Below are positions 3,439 through 9,442 of a stretch of 9,442 nt of DNA, in pieces. The position numbers and the translations under genes were made by a program. The notes beneath the pieces were generated by a model. The model saw only the letters and a program-made list of their open reading frames with translations. It made no database searches and was not told the origin of the DNA. Source of the DNA: Candidatus Caccousia avistercoris (GTDB taxonomy: Bacteria; Bacillota; Clostridia; Oscillospirales; Acutalibacteraceae); contig DVMK01000069.1 of assembly GCA_018715025.1 (NCBI GenBank), positions 1-9,442 on the forward strand, written 5' to 3'. Within the stretch, counting starts at the first letter, position 1; each line of letters opens with the position of its first letter.

Positions 3439-5406
3439 TTATTTTTTCTTTTGCGGCCCCCGGGAAGCCAGCTCAGACGCGGTGCGGGCGGGGGGAAGAG
3501 GGGCTTCCTCCGGGGATTCCTCGGGTGCGGGGGGCGTCTCCGGCTCGGGGGCGGGGGGCTGCAGATGCAGCACGGCGCAGCCCAGGGGCGGAAGAAACAC
3601 GCCGCCGTCCTCTGCCGCCGAGGTGCCGAACAGGGCCTCTGCCCGCCGCCATTCCTGGGGCAGGTACAGAATGCGGGGGGCGTCCCCCCGGTTTACCGCG
3701 CAGAAAAGCGAATCCTCCCCGTCGAAGCGGTAGTACGACAGCAGGCTGCCGTCCACCGCCATGGGTTCCATTCCGCCCTCCCGCAGGCAGCGGCACCGGG
3801 CCCGCATGGCGCCCAGGCGGCGGTACCACTCCACCAGGTCCTTTTCCTCGCCGCCCCATGGGTAGCCCCGGCGGTTGAAGGGATCCTTGTAGCCCTCCAT
3901 GCCGGCCTCGTCCCCATAGTAAATACAGGGCACGCCCGGCAGGGTGAACTGCAGCACGGCGGCCAGCTTCAGCAGCTGCATGCCCCTCCTGCGCTGCTCA
4001 GGCGAGAGGAAGGTGCGGCTCTGCCATTCCCGGCCCCGGTTTCCCACCGGCTCGCCCCCCAGCACGGTGAGGGCGCGCTCGGTGTCATGGGTGCCGATGT
4101 GGTTCATCAGCAGCCGCAGCACCTGGGGCGGATAATTTTCCACAATCTGCAAAATCCGATCCATCATCTCCCCTGGGTCGGCCCCGGTGAGAAAGCCCAG
4201 GACGGCGTCCCGGAAGGGATAGTTCATCACGCTGTCCAGCTGGCGGCCCAGCAGGTACCGCCGCCGCTTGCCGTAGGCGGATTTGGTGGAGGCGTCCTCC
4301 CACACCTCGCCCAGAACAAGAGCTTCCGGATCCTGCTCTTTGGCGGCCCGGCGCAGGTTGTCCAGAAAATCGTCGGGCAGCTCGTCGGCCACGTCCAGCC
4401 GCCAGCCAGAGGCCCCCTTTTCCAGCCAGCCCCGCACAATGCCGCCCGGGCCGTTGATGTAGCGGTTGTAGGCCGGGTCGGTTTCCTTCACGTTGGGCAG
4501 GGTGAGGAAGCCCCACCAGCTTTCGTAGCGGTTCGGCCATTTCTGGAAGGTGTACCAGGGGAAATAGGGGGATTCCTGCGACTGGTACGCCCCCGGGCCC
4601 GGGTACCTGCCCTCCCGGTTGAAATAGACGCTGTCGCTGCCGGTGTGGCTGAACACGCCGTCCAGCAGCACCCGGATCCCCAGCTCCCCGGCCTTTTGGC
4701 ACAGAAGGCGGAAATCCTCCTCGGCGCCCAGCAGCGGGTCAATGCGGGAATAGTCCGCCGTGTTGTACCGGTGGTTGGAGTGGGCCTCGAAGATGGGGTT
4801 CAGGTACAGGCAGGTGACGCCCAGGCTTTTCAGGTAGGGCAGCTTTTCCCCGATCCCTTTCAGGTCGCCGCCGAAATAGTCGGAATTCGTCACCTCGCCC
4901 TTCTCGTTGGGCCGCCATACCGGTTCGCCGCCCCAGTCGTCCCGCAGAAACCGGTCCTCCGGCACGCCCTCCTTCGGTGTTTGAGAGGCATGGAACCGGT
5001 CGGGGAAAATCTGGTACATAACGCCCCCGGCCAGCCAGTCCGGGGTGGAAAAGCCCTTTTCGTAGACGGTCATCTGCCAGCAGGGGGCTTTGGGATCTAC
5101 CGCGTCCTCCCCGCAGAAGCCGCGGCCCAGCCGCAGGCAGCCCCGCCAGGTGTCGATGAAGAATTCATAAAAATACAGCCCGGCGGCAGAGGGAGTGAAA
5201 TGGCATTCCCACCACTCGTACGCCTCGCCGTTCATGCCGCACCAGAACATGCCCAGCGTCTCGTCCGGGCCGCCGTCCTGGTGCATCAGCAGGCGCGCCG
5301 CCGAACAGTGCAGATCCCGGGGGACCGTGATGCGGAAATGGACCCGCGTGCCTTCCTCCACCGCCCCCACCGGATCCCGGTACAACGGATTTCTTGAATG
5401 GAACAT
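3439..5406 (-). CDS. GH13 alpha-glucan hydrolase (neopullulanase/cyclomaltodextrinase type)
   Basis: A 655-residue glycoside hydrolase of family 13, closest in layout to subfamily 20. Residues 1-115 form an N-terminal beta domain of CBM34 type, followed by the TIM barrel from about 125 (GGVMYQIFPDRF). Conserved regions: I, Asp249 to His254 (LLDGVFSHTG); II, Arg336 and nucleophile Asp338 (GWRLDVADEL); III, acid/base Glu367 (VLGEVW); IV, His440-Asp441 (NHIGTHDTER); and the LPNVKETDP segment in the region V position. Enzymes of this group cut alpha-1,4 bonds, and often alpha-1,6, in cyclodextrins, pullulan and maltooligosaccharides. There is no signal peptide, so it should act in the cytoplasm on imported oligosaccharides. 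Residues 617-655 are a Pro/Glu-rich, then basic, tail beyond the usual end, which is odd. No transporter or other sugar gene adjoins it. A GAAAGG ribosome binding site precedes ATG 5406. Confidence 0.92.
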   Translation of the reverse strand: MFHSRNPLYRDPVGAVEEGTRVHFRITVPRDLHCSAARLLMHQDGGPDETLGMFWCGMNGEAYEWWECHFTPSAAGLYFYEFFIDTWRGCLRLGRGFCGEDAVDPKAPCWQMTVYEKGFSTPDWLAGGVMYQIFPDRFHASQTPKEGVPEDRFLRDDWGGEPVWRPNEKGEVTNSDYFGGDLKGIGEKLPYLKSLGVTCLYLNPIFEAHSNHRYNTADYSRIDPLLGAEEDFRLLCQKAGELGIRVLLDGVFSHTGSDSVYFNREGRYPGPGAYQSQESPYFPWYTFQKWPNRYESWWGFLTLPNVKETDPAYNRYINGPGGIVRGWLEKGASGWRLDVADELPDDFLDNLRRAAKEQDPEALVLGEVWEDASTKSAYGKRRRYLLGRQLDSVMNYPFRDAVLGFLTGADPGEMMDRILQIVENYPPQVLRLLMNHIGTHDTERALTVLGGEPVGNRGREWQSRTFLSPEQRRRGMQLLKLAAVLQFTLPGVPCIYYGDEAGMEGYKDPFNRRGYPWGGEEKDLVEWYRRLGAMRARCRCLREGGMEPMAVDGSLLSYYRFDGEDSLFCAVNRGDAPRILYLPQEWRRAEALFGTSAAEDGGVFLPPLGCAVLHLQPPAPEPETPPAPEESPEEAPLPPARTASELASRGPQKKK

Positions 5407-5644
5407 AATGCGACAGCCTTTCTGATCCCCGGCGGAAGCCTGCTCCCCGGCGGGGGAAGGGCCTGCGGCACAGGGATTGATAAAAAATGATGCGCGGAGA
5501 AAAAGGGGAGAGGGGCCTGCTCATCCGGCGGCCCCTCCGCTTGCCGGAAACGACCGGCTGCCCAGACGGATTGCAAAGGACGCGAAATGATGCGCCCGAA
5601 GAAAACGCAGGAGGATTTTGGGCGGCTTTTCGGGAAAGGGGCCG
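5407..5644 (-). other. Intergenic region between the GNAT and glycosidase genes
   Basis: No convincing gene. It holds a terminator-like hairpin (5500-5537) and a pair of related segments: AAATGATGCGCGGAGAAAAA (5485-5504) and AAATGATGCGCCCGAAGAAA (5585-5604), exactly 100 bp apart. A short inverted repeat GCCGG/CCGGC lies at 5541-5556. A promoter for the glycosidase gene is expected here, but I find no clear -35/-10 pair. Confidence 0.5.
5500..5537 (-). terminator. Putative terminator after the GNAT gene
   Basis: GAGGGGCC (5510-5517) and GGCCCCTC (5530-5537) are a perfect 8-bp stem with a 12-nt loop. On the minus strand the stem is followed by TCCCC and then five T. The gap before the T-tract makes it a weak example, but it stands where the aspS operon should end. 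Confidence 0.4.
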
Positions 5645-6103
5645 TCACAGGCGCTTGAGCAGCTTGAGAAAGCGGCCGCCCTCGTCCTCCCCCACAAACA
5701 AAAGGGTGGTAAAGCCCAGGCGGTGGTAAAAGCGCAGCGCATGGTAATTGTCCAAATCCACCCCCACAGAAAGCTCCCGAAGGCCCAGCCCGGCGGCGTG
5801 GGCGAACAGGCGCTCTGCCATGGCGGCGCCGATGCCGCGGCCCCGCAGCCCCTGGGCGGTGAGAAAATGGGAAAGGTAGGCCCTTTGCCCCGGCACGGTG
5901 TAGTGCGGGCCCTCCATCTGGTACACCAGGGCGGCCTCCGCCGCCCACCGCCCCTCCAGCCGGCAGGCGAAAATTTCCCGCGTGCCCGCCAGGGCCTGGC
6001 GGCGGAACTGCTCTGCCATGGCCTGGTTTCCCTTCACATCCCACAGGCTGCCGCACACCGCGTCAAAGTCCTCCGGCCGTATCCTGTGGATTTCATACTC
6101 CAT
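5645..6103 (-). CDS. GNAT-family N-acetyltransferase
   Basis: A 152-residue GNAT domain. The acetyl-CoA pyrophosphate loop is Arg87-Gly-Arg-Gly90-Ile-Gly92 (QGLRGRGIGAA) at the start of the long helix. The following strand reads LSVGVDLDNYHALRFYHRLGF, with Asn119 and Tyr126 at positions often used in catalysis. Family members transfer an acetyl group from acetyl-CoA to amines of small molecules, peptides or protein N-termini; the substrate cannot be read from the sequence. GGAGG precedes ATG 6103. It starts 28 bp after the HxlR gene, so it is probably the last gene of the aspS operon and may be the regulator's partner. No signal peptide. Confidence 0.9.
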   Translation of the reverse strand: MEYEIHRIRPEDFDAVCGSLWDVKGNQAMAEQFRRQALAGTREIFACRLEGRWAAEAALVYQMEGPHYTVPGQRAYLSHFLTAQGLRGRGIGAAMAERLFAHAAGLGLRELSVGVDLDNYHALRFYHRLGFTTLLFVGEDEGGRFLKLLKRL

Positions 6104-6131
6104 ACCGTTACCTCCGTCAGTTCCCGCGGGC

Positions 6132-6518
6132 TTACCTGCGGGCCTGCCGCTCCCAGGCCGCCACCTGCTCCAGCAGGGCGGCCAGGGACGCGCCGGCGGG
6201 GGAAAGGGCGTACTCTACCCTGGGGGGGATTTCTTCATACTGCTCCCGCAGAAGAAGGCCGTCCTCCGTCAGCTCCCGCAGGCTCTGGCTCAGCATCATG
6301 TCGGTGATGCCGGGCACCCGGCTGCGCAGCGCCCGGTACCGGGCGGGGCTTTCCTGGTGCAGGGCCCACAGAATGCGCAGCTTCCACTTGCCGCCCGCCA
6401 CCGACAGAAAATAGTCCAGGGGGCGGCTGTCCTCCGCCGGCTGGGCGTCCTGCCGGGCAGCCTGGGAAGCCGCCTGCTTTTGGTCGCGCTTTTTCTTTTT
6501 GTCCTTTTCCTTTTTCAT
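6132..6518 (-). CDS. HxlR-family winged-helix transcriptional regulator
   Basis: A 128-residue protein with the HxlR wing-helix signature: AGGKWKLRILWAL (41-53), the recognition-helix region GITDMMLSQSLRELTEDGLL (70-89), and the wing REQYEEIPPRVEYALSPAG (91-109). Known members bind DNA as dimers and respond to thiol-reactive or aromatic compounds. The cysteine that often precedes the PxxYxLxxxGGKW block is Arg32 here, so redox sensing by that residue is not possible. The first 30 residues are a Lys-rich, charged extension absent from most relatives, perhaps an extra DNA-binding tail. ATG 6518 overlaps the queH stop as ATGA, so translation is coupled. The adjacent GNAT gene is the likeliest dedicated target. 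Confidence 0.9.
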   Translation of the reverse strand: MKKEKDKKKKRDQKQAASQAARQDAQPAEDSRPLDYFLSVAGGKWKLRILWALHQESPARYRALRSRVPGITDMMLSQSLRELTEDGLLLREQYEEIPPRVEYALSPAGASLAALLEQVAAWERQARR

Positions 6519-7168
6519 GTGGCTTCCGCCTCCTGGGCGGCCTTGCGCTGCTCCCGTTCCAGGCGGGAGAACGCGCAGCCGCAGTAATCCTGCCGGTACA
6601 GGCCGTATTCCTGGGAAAGGGCGATGGAGCGCTTGTACCCCTCCCGCTTTTTAAAGTCCGAGGGCAGGTAGCGCACCCCATATTCCCGGCCCAGCCGTCC
6701 CCCAATCTCGTTCAGCTTTTCCGCGTTCTTTTTGGGGCTGATGGAAAGGGTGGTGCAGAACCAGTCGTACCCCCCGGCGGCGGCCAGGCGGGCAGACTCC
6801 CGCAGGCGCAGCTCATAGCAGCGGAAGCACCGCTCGCCGCCCTCCGGCACGTTCTCCAGGCCCTTGGCCGCCTGAACGAATTCCTGGGGCTTGTAGCGGC
6901 CTTCCTCCACCAGCACCGGGTGCTTCAGGGGCATTTCCGCCGTCAGGCGGCGCACCTCCTGCACCCGCTTCCGGTATTCCTCCTGGGGGGAGATGTTGGG
7001 GTTGTAGTAAAACAGGGTGATGGAAAAATATTGAGACAGGTATTCCAGCACATAGCTGCTGCAGGGGGCGCAGCAGGCGTGCAGGAACAGCCGGGGCGGC
7101 GGGCCGCCCTGGGGAAGCCCTTCCAGAAGCCGCTCCAGCTCCTTCTGGTAATTGACCCGGCTTCCCAT
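6515..7168 (-). CDS. queH: Epoxyqueuosine reductase QueH
   Basis: A 217-residue QueH (former DUF208) protein, the non-orthologous replacement of cobalamin-dependent QueG. It carries out the last step of queuosine synthesis, reducing epoxyqueuosine to queuosine in the wobble base of GUN-anticodon tRNAs (Asp, Asn, His, Tyr). The cysteine set expected for metal and Fe-S ligands is present: Cys32-Cys33-Ala-Pro-Cys36 (HACCAPCSSYVLEYL), Cys114-Phe-Arg-Cys117 (ERCFRCYELRL) and Cys196-Gly-Cys198 (YCGC). The block CTTLSISPKKN is also characteristic. I start it at ATG 7168, one base after the aspS stop, because the product then begins MGSRVNYQKELE. An upstream ATG at 7207 would add 13 residues and overlap aspS by 38 bp. 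It overlaps the HxlR gene by 4 bp. Confidence 0.92.
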   Translation of the reverse strand: MGSRVNYQKELERLLEGLPQGGPPPRLFLHACCAPCSSYVLEYLSQYFSITLFYYNPNISPQEEYRKRVQEVRRLTAEMPLKHPVLVEEGRYKPQEFVQAAKGLENVPEGGERCFRCYELRLRESARLAAAGGYDWFCTTLSISPKKNAEKLNEIGGRLGREYGVRYLPSDFKKREGYKRSIALSQEYGLYRQDYCGCAFSRLEREQRKAAQEAEAT

Positions 7169-7169
7169 G

Positions 7170-8960
7170 TCAGGTATTTTCTTCCCCGGGCAGCAGGGCA
7201 ATGCCAAGCTCTGCCAGCTGCTTCGGGTCTACCCGCCCGGGGGCGCCGCTCATGGGCTCTGCAGAGGAAGCCACCTTGGGGAAGGCCACCACGTCGCGGA
7301 TGTTGTCCACCCCCAGCAGCACCATCATAATCCGCTCCAGGCCCCAGGCCATGCCGCCGTGGGGCGGCGCGCCGTAGCGGAAGGCGTTCAGCAGGAAGCC
7401 GAACCGGGCCTGGGCCTGCTCTGGGGTGAAGCCCAGCGCCTGGAACATGCGCTCCTGCACCTCAGGGTCGTTGATACGGATGGAGCCGCCGCCCAGCTCG
7501 TAGCCGTTGGCCACCATGTCGTAGGCCTTGGCGTACACGTGGCCCGGGTCGCTTTCCAGCTTGTCCAGGTCCTCGTCCCGGGGAGCGGTGAAGGGGTGGT
7601 GCATGGCCACGTACCGGTCCTCCTCCTTGCTGTACTCGAACTGGGGGAAGTCCGTCACCCACAGCAGGCAGGGCCTGGAGGCGTCGATGAGGTCGAACCG
7701 GCGCGCCAGCTCGCACCGCAGGGCGCCCAGAGAGGCAAACACCACCGAATTGTCGCCGTCGGCCACCAGGAACAGCACGTCCCCCGGCTCCGCCCCCATG
7801 GCGGCCCGGATGGCGGCGCTTTCCTCCTGGGTGAGGAATTTTTCATAGGAGGAGGTTTCCTTCTCTGCCAGGCGGGTCCAGGCCAGGCCCTTGGCCCCGT
7901 AGGCCTTAATCCACTCCTGCAGCTTGTCAATCTCTTTCCGGGAAAGCTTCTCCGCCTCCCCCTTCAGGCAGATGCCCCGCACAGAGCCGCCCTCTGCCAA
8001 AGCCCCGGCAAACACCTTGAAGCCGGTGCCCTGCAGCAGGCCGCTCACGTCGGTGAGCTCAAGCCCGAAGCGCAGGTCGGGCTTGTCGCTGCCGAAGCGG
8101 CGCATGGCCTCGTCCCAGGTGAGGCGGGGCAGGGGCAGGGGAATCTCCACGCCGCATATCTCCCGGTACGCCTCCTGGATGAAGCCCTCGCCGATGGCCA
8201 TCACATCCTCCTGGTCTACAAAGCTCATCTCGAAGTCGATCTGGGTGAATTCCGGCTGGCGGTCGGCCCGCAGGTCCTCGTCGCGGAAGCAGCGCGCCAC
8301 CTGCATGTACCGGTCAAAGCCAGACAGCATGAGCAGCTGCTTGTACAGCTGGGGGGACTGGGGCAGGGCGAAAAAGCTGCCGGGGAACACGCGGGAGGGC
8401 ACCAGATAGTCCCGGGCGCCCTCCGGGGTGGAGGCGATGAGATCCGGGGTTTCAATCTCAATGAAGCCGTGCCGGTCGAAATAGTCGTGGGCAATCTTGA
8501 CCAGCTTGTGCCGGGCGATGATGTTCCGCTGCAGGTTGGGGCGGCGCAGGTCCAGGTACCGGTACTTCAGGCGGGTGTCCTCCTTTACGTTGGAGTCCTC
8601 CAGCACCTCGAAGGGGGGCGTTTCCGCCTTGGCCAGCACCCGAAGCTCCTGCACCTCCACCTCAATTTCGCCGGTGGGGATCTCCATGTTCTTGGAGGTG
8701 CGCTCCCGCACAAGGCCCCGGGCCAGCAGGACGAACTCTGCCCGCACGGCGAAGGCCTTCTGGAAAATGTCCCGGCTGGTGCCCTCGTCGAAGGCCAGCT
8801 GTACAATGCCGGTGCGGTCCCGCAGGTCGATGAAGATGAGCTGGCCCAGGTCGCGCTGGCGCTGTACCCAGCCGCACACCACAACCTCCTGCCCGATATG
8901 TTCCGGCCGAAGCGTGCCGCAGTAGTGGGTGCGCTTCAGCCCTGTCATAGTCTCTGCCAT
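7170..8960 (-). CDS. aspS: Aspartyl-tRNA synthetase, bacterial type
   Basis: A 596-residue class II synthetase of normal bacterial length, which ligates aspartate to tRNA-Asp in the cytoplasm. Order: N-terminal OB-fold anticodon-binding domain (to about 105; GWVQRQRDLGQLIFIDLRDR), catalytic core with motif 2 (CFRDEDLRADRQPEFTQIDF, 224-243), the bacterial GAD insertion (about 295-420), then motif 3 (GMAWGLERIMM, Arg543) and the SGAPG C-terminal segment. The residue before Gly39 is Leu38; Leu at this place is known from discriminating AspRS, while His marks many non-discriminating enzymes, so tRNA-Asn mischarging is not expected. I chose ATG 8960 with GAGAGG ten bases upstream; the frame extends to 9074, but that part is not AspRS-like. 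It heads the operon aspS-queH-hxlR-GNAT. No T-box is visible upstream. Confidence 0.96.
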   Translation of the reverse strand: MAETMTGLKRTHYCGTLRPEHIGQEVVVCGWVQRQRDLGQLIFIDLRDRTGIVQLAFDEGTSRDIFQKAFAVRAEFVLLARGLVRERTSKNMEIPTGEIEVEVQELRVLAKAETPPFEVLEDSNVKEDTRLKYRYLDLRRPNLQRNIIARHKLVKIAHDYFDRHGFIEIETPDLIASTPEGARDYLVPSRVFPGSFFALPQSPQLYKQLLMLSGFDRYMQVARCFRDEDLRADRQPEFTQIDFEMSFVDQEDVMAIGEGFIQEAYREICGVEIPLPLPRLTWDEAMRRFGSDKPDLRFGLELTDVSGLLQGTGFKVFAGALAEGGSVRGICLKGEAEKLSRKEIDKLQEWIKAYGAKGLAWTRLAEKETSSYEKFLTQEESAAIRAAMGAEPGDVLFLVADGDNSVVFASLGALRCELARRFDLIDASRPCLLWVTDFPQFEYSKEEDRYVAMHHPFTAPRDEDLDKLESDPGHVYAKAYDMVANGYELGGGSIRINDPEVQERMFQALGFTPEQAQARFGFLLNAFRYGAPPHGGMAWGLERIMMVLLGVDNIRDVVAFPKVASSAEPMSGAPGRVDPKQLAELGIALLPGEENT

Positions 8961-8985
8961 AAACGGATTCCTCTCTTTTACAATT

Positions 8986-8991
8986 AGTATA
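8986..8991 (-). promoter_or_regulatory. Possible -10 element of the aspS promoter
   Basis: TATACT on the minus strand, in a short AT-rich island 25 bp upstream of the aspS start, surrounded by GC-rich repeats. No convincing -35 is found at 16-18 bp spacing, so only the -10 is proposed. Confidence 0.3.
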
Positions 8992-9050
8992 TGAATGATT
9001 AAAAATACAAATGATACGATTTTTGCGTGGGGATGGAAATGGGAAGCCAT

Positions 9051-9124
9051 CGTGCCGCGGCAAAGCCGCGTCACGCGTCGAACGACATATTTACGGGATA
9101 ACGTTCCCGTAAATATATCGTTCG
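9051..9124. repeat. Two large hairpins upstream of aspS (REP/MITE-like)
   Basis: The first is CGTGCCGCGGC-AAA-GCCGCGTCACG (9051-9075), an 11-bp stem with one mismatch. The second pairs CGAACGACATATTTACGGGA (9079-9098) with TCCCGTAAATATATCGTTCG (9105-9124): 20 positions, one mismatch, 6-nt loop. No T-tract follows, so it is not an ordinary terminator. Long AT-centred palindromes of this kind between genes suggest a dispersed mobile repeat; its copy number cannot be seen from this window. Confidence 0.7.
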
Positions 9125-9163
9125 CGCCGCCCTACTTTTCCCTGGGTCGAGGCACGCGCAGAA

Positions 9164-9226
9164 AGGGAGAGCGTACTCCCTCAGTCACGCCGCTTTGCGG
9201 CGCGCCAGCTCCCTCTAAGAGGGAGC
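9164..9226. repeat. CTCCCTC-type intergenic repeat with three hairpins
   Basis: In order: AGGGAG/CTCCCT (9164-9169 with 9176-9181), CGCCGC-TTT-GCGGCG (9188-9202), and the palindrome GCTCCCTCT-A-AGAGGGAGC (9208-9226). CTCCCTC is a direct repeat at 9176-9182 and 9209-9215. From memory, similar CTCCCTC-hairpin-CTCCCTC-GAGGGAG blocks are frequent between genes in Faecalibacterium-like gut Firmicutes; I cannot verify this here. Confidence 0.55.
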
Positions 9227-9293
9227 CTGTCTAAGACGGCCTCATCTCCGCCGGGCCTCTGTCCCCACTGCGGCTGCTGTTGCTCATTAGCTA

Positions 9294-9401
9294 CCGGCGA
9301 GCCGTACCCCTAAAAATGCGGAGGAACTTTCGCAATCGTAAGATTGCGAGTGTTCCTGTAAAGGGGCCGGCGTTTAGTGACCCTAAGGGCACAAGCCGGC
9401 C
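9294..9401. other. Nested hairpin region at the window edge, possible structured RNA
   Basis: CCCCT (9307-9311) pairs with AGGGG (9362-9366), enclosing AGGAAC (9322-9327) with GTTCCT (9352-9357) and CGCAATC (9331-9337) with GATTGCG (9342-9348) around a GTAA loop. Next to it GGCCGGC (9365-9371) pairs with GCCGGCC (9395-9401). The nested fold resembles a structured RNA or a folded single-stranded transposon end. No gene is assigned; reading frames at this edge give only short, low-complexity peptides. Confidence 0.4.
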
Positions 9402-9442
9402 AAGCGCTGAGGGAAAAGTGGGCGGCGAGGGAGAGGTAGGAC

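Larger units (their letters stand above)
9125..9427. repeat. Inverted repeat pair bounding about 300 bp
   Basis: CGCCGCCCTACTTTTCCCT (9125-9143) returns in reverse complement as AGGGAAAAGTGGGCGGCG (9410-9427), identical apart from one deleted base. The enclosed 266 bp have no convincing gene and are full of smaller hairpins. The pair could be the terminal repeats of a non-autonomous element; I see no obvious target-site duplication. Confidence 0.5.

Noticed and set aside
3415..5397. 660-codon plus-strand ORF opposite the GH13 gene
   Set aside because: It is the antisense shadow of a gene with complete GH13 motifs; its product is Pro/Gly/Ala/His-rich with no recognisable domain, as expected from high GC at third positions.
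7152..8987. 611-codon plus-strand ORF opposite aspS
   Set aside because: Mirror frame of a clear aspartyl-tRNA synthetase gene; low-complexity product and no suitable ribosome binding site.
8961..9060. T-box or other riboswitch upstream of aspS
   Set aside because: No T-box sequence, specifier loop or antiterminator is visible, and the AT-rich leader is too short.
8961..9074. 38-residue N-terminal extension of AspRS
   Set aside because: The extension is not AspRS-like, crosses the likely promoter, and the start at 8960 has a ribosome binding site and gives the usual length.
9303..9442. Minus-strand frames open from the right edge (up to about 45 codons)
   Set aside because: They traverse strong nested hairpins, show no recognised domain and end soon; they may be frames through a repeat rather than the end of a gene.

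Overview
The window looks like chromosomal DNA of a GC-rich gut Firmicute (class Clostridia, probably Oscillospiraceae-like). I infer this from the strong AGGAGG-type ribosome binding sites, the gene families, and the intergenic repeats at the right end; I made no database comparison. A tRNA-Arg gene (3285-3361, minus strand) divides it into two parts of clearly different composition.

Left part (1-3284) is the right end of an integrative element inserted at the 3' end of that tRNA. Its outermost gene is a tyrosine recombinase (2124-3212) with all catalytic residues. The integrase is flanked by two sets of perfect tandem 11-bp repeats, likely arm-type binding sites. A long bidirectional terminator lies between the integrase and the tRNA. 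Upstream of the integrase are four short co-directional genes of unknown function (904-2047), including a 36-codon gene that overlaps its neighbour as TAATG. Two of the leaders before these genes contain inverted repeats. Facing away from them is a ribbon-helix-helix (RHH) repressor-like gene (355-588). Three copies of a CCTAGATA-type element sit in the divergent promoter region and probably serve as its operators.

The most interesting locus is at 61-377. A 25-codon ORF (171-248) has a strong but sequestered Shine-Dalgarno site, a hydrophobic core and a basic tail. It converges with a minus-strand promoter of perfect consensus (TTGACA, 17 bp, TATAAT at 316-344) that should make a roughly 90-nt antisense RNA. 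The two units share a bidirectional terminator and carry the same sequence in their 5' regions. This is the architecture of a type I toxin-antitoxin system. The RHH gene reads into the antisense unit without an obvious terminator.

Right part (3362-8960) is very GC-rich and all on the minus strand. It reads aspS (aspartyl-tRNA synthetase), queH (epoxyqueuosine reductase), an HxlR-type regulator and a GNAT acetyltransferase as one tightly packed operon, followed after a terminator-like hairpin by a cytoplasmic GH13 neopullulanase/cyclomaltodextrinase-type enzyme. The aspS-queH pairing makes functional sense because tRNA-Asp is one of the queuosine-modified tRNAs. Upstream of aspS (9051-9442) there is no convincing gene. 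That stretch is a dense cluster of hairpins and inverted repeats that looks like a composite mobile intergenic repeat and may run past the window edge.
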